The notes beneath the pieces are model-generated. The model was given only the letters and a program-made list of their open reading frames with translations. It ran no database searches and was not told where the DNA came from. The position numbers and the translations under genes are program-made. Of a stretch of DNA of 64,000 bases, positions 60,045 through 64,000 are shown in pieces. Each line of letters opens with the position of its first letter. Position 1 is the first letter of the stretch. The stretch lies in NCBI RefSeq assembly GCF_042100115.1, contig NC_091276.1, forward strand, positions 62,001-126,000. Reading direction: 5' to 3'. The DNA comes from Alternaria dauci. Taxonomy: Eukaryota > Ascomycota > Dothideomycetes > Pleosporales > Pleosporaceae.

Positions 60045-60830
60045 TCAGTCTTTCAGACTTTCGCGGTCACGTCTCTCGCGTTCCAGCCTTTCCCCCTTGA
60101 ATCTTTCGCCTTTCAGTGCTTCAACCCATCGCATACCTATCTCATGCCCAGATAGTGGCTGTCTAGAGTGATCATTTGGTTTTCTGAACTCCTCGCCAAT
60201 ATACTGACGCACAGACAGCTCTATGTTCTAAAGTTTTCTGTCAGTATTAATTTACGATATGTTAAGGTCCTACTTACCTCACTAAAAAGCTCGTGCAGTT
60301 GTTCCTTCTCCTATTACAGATTACTTAAAGAATGCTTTTCTAGAGGTCTAGCTACCTTGTAGTTATAGAAGAGCCCTAGAGTTAAGGAGAAGCAGTTTAA
60401 AATAGTTAAATAGGACTGCGCTAAAGCATTGTCGTACTCCGCAGCAGTAGACTTTAAGCCTATCTAATAGCTTTAGGGGCAATAAGACAGATATCTATAT
60501 TTTAGTATAGACAAGAGACTTATAGGATCTTTCTTACTCTATAGTAACTAACTACATATACAAATATCGCTAATAGGAACTCGCTTTGATGCAGTCCCCT
60601 AGTTTAAGGCGGGAAATTAGATATACTTTGTAAATAGAAATCTGTAAGGTTTTTAGGAAGTGTAGGGTCGTAGAAGGTGGTCAATTCTAGGTTAGCAGAG
60701 TTAATAGATTCGCTGTAGTAGCTGAGCTATAGAATACTTAGAGAATTTAGCTATGTCGCTTTTAACGCAACTCTTGCGATACATACTAACATTATAACTG
60801 TTCCTGGCTGAGGTTATTCTACAGACGTGA
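60045..60830 (-). pseudogene. Unrecognised broken gene retaining clean 3' introns
   Basis: On the minus strand the 3' end reads as three joined segments: a last exon of 61 codons (60227..60045, stop TGA), an 11-codon exon (60310..60278) and an upstream exon ending at 60356. The introns are 50 and 45 nt with GTAAGT and GTAGCT donors, TAG acceptors and an ACTGAC-type branch site. The joined sequence (EYDNALAQSYLTILNC, then YNYKEKEQLHELFSENIEL, then SVRQYIGEEF and a basic ERRDRESLKD end) looks coding and keeps frame. Upstream (60400-60830) the DNA is TA-rich and carries many stops, consistent with RIP. I do not recognise the family. The left boundary of the relic is not defined. Confidence 0.45.
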
Positions 60831-60847
60831 CATTTAGTAAATGCCAT

Positions 60848-61379
60848 TTACTCTTTTAACCGCACATCCCAGTCTACGTCGTCTTCTATAATCAGTGCGG
60901 ATGATAGTCGATTTTCGACAACACTTCCAGAAATCAGCTTCTTGCATCAGTTTGGGACTCTTACTCACGTCCTGATAATATTTAGGTGACTTCTCCAGCT
61001 CCCGCGCGTGCCGAAACCTCCAGCATTCGGCGGCTCACTTCCCTTGATCGTTTGAGCAAGGCACTAGTGATTGGGATTGTAAGGAGGATCTTACATATGG
61101 TAAGGCTGCTTCCGCGATATCTTCCCCCTTCACGGCGTTTGTGAAGTCAAGCTTCATATCAGTGACCGATGTCATCAGTACCAATGCATCTCTGCGATCA
61201 GTCCGGAATGGCAGATTGATGACAAAGATCTTCTCAAATCCAAGTGTTTGGTTTACGTCGTGACTTCCCCCTGTTTCATAGCGAGATGATAGGTATTGCG
61301 ATACGTAGGACTTAGACAAGGGTGCATAAGCCCATAAAGCACAGAGGAGTCCAAAGAAAAGTGCAAGTTTGAGGTGCAT
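60848..61379 (-). pseudogene. GT25-type glycosyltransferase, truncated and RIP-like damaged
   Basis: ATG at 61379-61377 starts an N-terminal membrane anchor (MHLKLALFFGLLCALWAYAP) and then the GT25 start FEKIFVINLPFRTDRRDAL. After a predicted 52-nt intron, GSEPPNAGGFGTRGSWRSHL follows, then, past another predicted gap, VVENRLSSALIIEDDVDWDV with the acidic metal/donor motif. The frame ends at TAA 60850-60848, where relatives usually have Gln (CAA), and the remaining catalytic half is missing: the DNA beyond is TA-rich and unrelated. GT25 proteins in fungi are Golgi-type enzymes of unclear substrate. It is not likely to be functional. Confidence 0.62.
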
Positions 61380-62159
61380 TTTGGATGATTGATTGCCCAA
61401 TAAAGCCCCCAGTTGCACACAGTAGATACAGAGTGTTGGAGAAAATATACCAAGATTTGATGCAGAAGAGCGTTACTAAACAGCGTGCCCAGCTTTGAGT
61501 ACCAAGACTTCGAATGAGCAAAGATCTGATGTTGCCGCGGAAGGCCCGCACTTCCACATAGTGACCCCAAGGTTTCGGTGAGATTACGGAGGTCGAGGTA
61601 AGGTTGACGGCTGACGATTACGCGGTCTAGACAGCTCACATTGATTGAATGTGGAACTTTTGTGTGGCGGATAATCACAAGAAGAGTAACCCGGATGTAG
61701 ATCTACCTACTGTTTCAAGGTTCTCGATATAAAAATTCCAAAGTCGTCCCGTTTAGGGTTCTTACGTGCGCAGAAACATCCGGATTCCGGAGCATTTGAC
61801 TGACTCAATCAACCTGGTTCGGTTGATCCATTGTTCCTTACCGCCTTATCTGTAATTTTCTCGAAAGCGGCTCATCAGCCTCAAATAGACCCTTGGTCTT
61901 GGAGACTTCAAAGCCTTTTGCTCTTTCATTCTCACCTCTATCGGTGGTCAGGCTCCATGATCCCATTTTGTCTTTGGCTTTGACTCCAAATACCAACCTC
62001 GTTCCGAAAATGCGCATCCCCGTGTCGAGACCAGCTCAACGTTTGCGAGCTGGTTTCTTAAACCGCGACGAAACTCAAGCTACAGGATACCAAATTGTAG
62101 CTACGGATGCAAACTACAAGGATCTCTTCACCCTGACTAAAAAGGAAAAGAAAGCACTC
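61380..62159. other. Flank of the GT25 relic; boundary with RIP-affected DNA
   Basis: A plus-strand ORF (61893-62162) ends where the composition changes to TA-rich. Its last part reads FLNRDETQATGYQIVATDAN and may be the start of a decayed element gene, but it is not recognised. Confidence 0.35.
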
Positions 62160-64000
62160 TAATTTATGCTACTAGTAACGCTACTGCTAATCACCCTAAG
62201 CTTCTATTACTAGTAGATATAATACCGCTATCTACTAGCTCTAAACGGCGATCCTATAAGTATATTCTTAAAAATCTAACGCGGCTACGTGATCCTAGAC
62301 ATAATTACTAATAGTACCTAGAACCTTTCTATCTTCCCCGCATCTGCTAAAGCTAACCTTTCCTAGTACCTAAGTACGTAAAGAAGCTATTAGATACTTT
62401 AGCTATTTTAAAGAATAATTAGAGACTATATTTACGCCTAGTAGGTAATAATATACTGTCTATTAATATTACAATTGTATGTTATAATAAAGACCTTTCT
62501 ATAATACTAGATACTTTCTAAGCTACTTTAAATATAGACTAGCTAAGCGATAGGATATAGTTTATTATCTTAGATAATAGGGTATAGAACAGTATAGAAA
62601 AGGGTGTATAGATATTACAAGATAAGTACCCTAATAGTTACCTTTTCTATATAGTATAGTAGAGGACTCTAGTAAATAGTTATAAAGTAGGAAAGCTAAA
62701 CTATATACTAAAGTATATAGTATAACTCCTAGGAGGCTATACGTCCTTTATTATAGGACTAGATACTAATATAAAACTAGTAAGATACTAGCTAAGAGTA
62801 TAATTCCTATATCTACTTAGAGATCCTAAGATAGGGTTTACCTATCTACTATCTTACTTCTATAATATTCCTATAAATAATCCCCTCTTATAGTTATAAT
62901 TTTTTATTTTCTATAAGTAGGGGGGTATTATTAAAATAAAACTTTAAAAAAGTAAAAAGTAGCTATCCCTTTACTTATTAGTTATAAAAGTTAATAAAAA
63001 AAAGATAAAGTAATAACGCGATTTAAACGCTAGACTAATTAGTATTTTAAGGTAGTAAAGCTCTAACGTCTATACGTAAAAACTAAAGTTAAAAAAATTT
63101 ACTAAAGGTAACTAAAAAGATACCTAGTAAACCTTAGTAGGCCTAATAGGGATTACTAGTATAAGCTAGTAATATAATTATAATATATTAAAAAGGGAGG
63201 AGGATATAGTATCTTTACTATAATTAAGCTTACCTAGAATTTTATACGTTTCTATAAAAGCCTAGCTACTTCTAACCTTTATACTTTAAGTATCCTACTA
63301 TATATAATTAAATTATACTATATATAATTAAATTATACTATATATAATCGAAATATCTTATATATAATTAAATCGTACTATATATAAATATATATATTTC
63401 CTCTTTATCCTTATCTAGGAAGTCTTCTAGCCTAGCCTAAAAACCCTAGCTATATAAGTACTAATTAATATTTCTATAAGTACATAATATACTTACCCTA
63501 TATATACTTAGGAGCTACTTAGAGTAGTCCTTAATAAGTTAGATAAGTAATTACCTAAGTTCTACTACCTCTTATAGACTAAGATAGTAGATAATATTAA
63601 TATAATTAATACCTCTAATATTAGTAATATTATTATATAGGTAGCTATTAGGTAGAGGAGGATATAGATAAGGAGGAAGGGAGAGGAGCTAGTATATATA
63701 GCTTATATAGATAGCTACTATAGCTATAAGCTCCTTATATTTAGCTACCTTATTATTCTTAAATAAGGTACCTTTAGCTAAGAAACTAAGAACTAGCTAT
63801 ACTAGTAGATAAAGGATATTAAAAGGGTATTAGAGGAGTAATATCTTAAGCTTAAAGAGAGAGAGTTTAAAGAAATACTATAGAGATAAGAGAATAAGGT
63901 GTAGATAATATTACTATTAATATTCCTTTAACTAAAGCTAATTATTAAGTAATAGTAGTAGCTATACTATAAGTAGTTAGTTAGTTATTCTTAGGAGGAG
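62160..64000. other. AT-rich, TA-dominated DNA (RIP-like), no intact gene
   Basis: From about 62160 to the window end, A and T dominate and the words TA, CTA and TAG are very frequent, while CA and TG are nearly absent although CG still occurs. This is the expected trace of RIP (CpA to TpA) acting on repeats in ascomycetes. No ORF longer than a few dozen codons remains. It is probably a decayed transposable element, of unknown class, and continues beyond the window. Confidence 0.75.
63295..63388. repeat. Tandem repeat, 20-bp unit, about four and a half copies
   Basis: Units TATATAATTAAATTATACTA at 63301-63320 and 63321-63340 are identical; the next two, at 63341-63360 and 63361-63380, differ at a few positions, and partial copies flank them. 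Confidence 0.85.

Noticed and set aside
61893..62162. ORF at the edge of the AT-rich island as a gene
   Set aside because: Runs into RIP-like DNA and ends there; no recognised domain.

Overview
The window looks like nuclear DNA of a filamentous ascomycete, most likely a plant-associated Dothideomycete (Pleosporales-like). The reasons are introns of about 45-80 nt with GTNNGT donors and CTAAC or CTGAC branch sites, secreted plant-wall enzymes, HET and STAND-type incompatibility proteins, and AT-rich stretches with CA/TG depletion and CAA-to-TAA or TGG-to-TAG stops that resemble repeat-induced point mutation (RIP). The class assignment is inference from gene content; no rRNA or tRNA gene was found to support it.

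Layout. 1-609: end of RNA polymerase III subunit RPC82. 1.6-9.4 kb: a HET-domain protein, a GH6 cellobiohydrolase, the Mid1 calcium-channel subunit and a small VOC-fold protein. 9.5-17.3 kb is an accessory, decaying zone: a polyketide-synthase tail relic (KR end, ACP, reductase), a MITE-like element with 20-bp inverted ends, an intact SDR, a wrecked LysM plus multi-CBM18 chitin-binding gene, and an unrecognised broken ORF. 17.6-21.2 kb holds a Zn2Cys6 regulator next to a MAO-N-like amine oxidase.

22.1-34.7 kb is a dense housekeeping block: Mak10 (NatC), ATP synthase epsilon, proteasome Pre5, Vps55, Vps68, Loc1, an Eht1-like hydrolase and the Mau2/Scc4 cohesin loader. Vps55 and Vps68, known partners in yeast endosomal sorting, are direct convergent neighbours. 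34.9-39.8 kb: a STAND-type N-terminal domain protein with no nucleotide-binding domain, an alpha/beta hydrolase and a secreted SGNH (CE3-like) esterase.

39.8-49.3 kb is gene-poor, with only a rhodopsin/Pth11-like membrane protein recognised. 49.3-59.9 kb is a metabolic accessory stretch: GH43 xylosidase, secreted DUF1996 protein, an AidB-like acyl-CoA dehydrogenase pseudogene with several frameshifts, an MFS transporter and an SDR. From 60 kb onward the sequence decays: an unrecognised broken gene that keeps clean introns, a GT25 glycosyltransferase cut short, then AT-rich TA-dominated DNA from about 62.16 kb to the window end, with a 20-bp tandem repeat.

Exon boundaries were worked out by hand from splice signals and reading frame, so each intron is a prediction. 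No convincing novel defence or mobile system was seen. The most interesting items are the modular, RIP-like-inactivated LysM/CBM18 gene, the Vps55-Vps68 pairing, the MITE-like element and the unrecognised gene at 60.0-60.4 kb.
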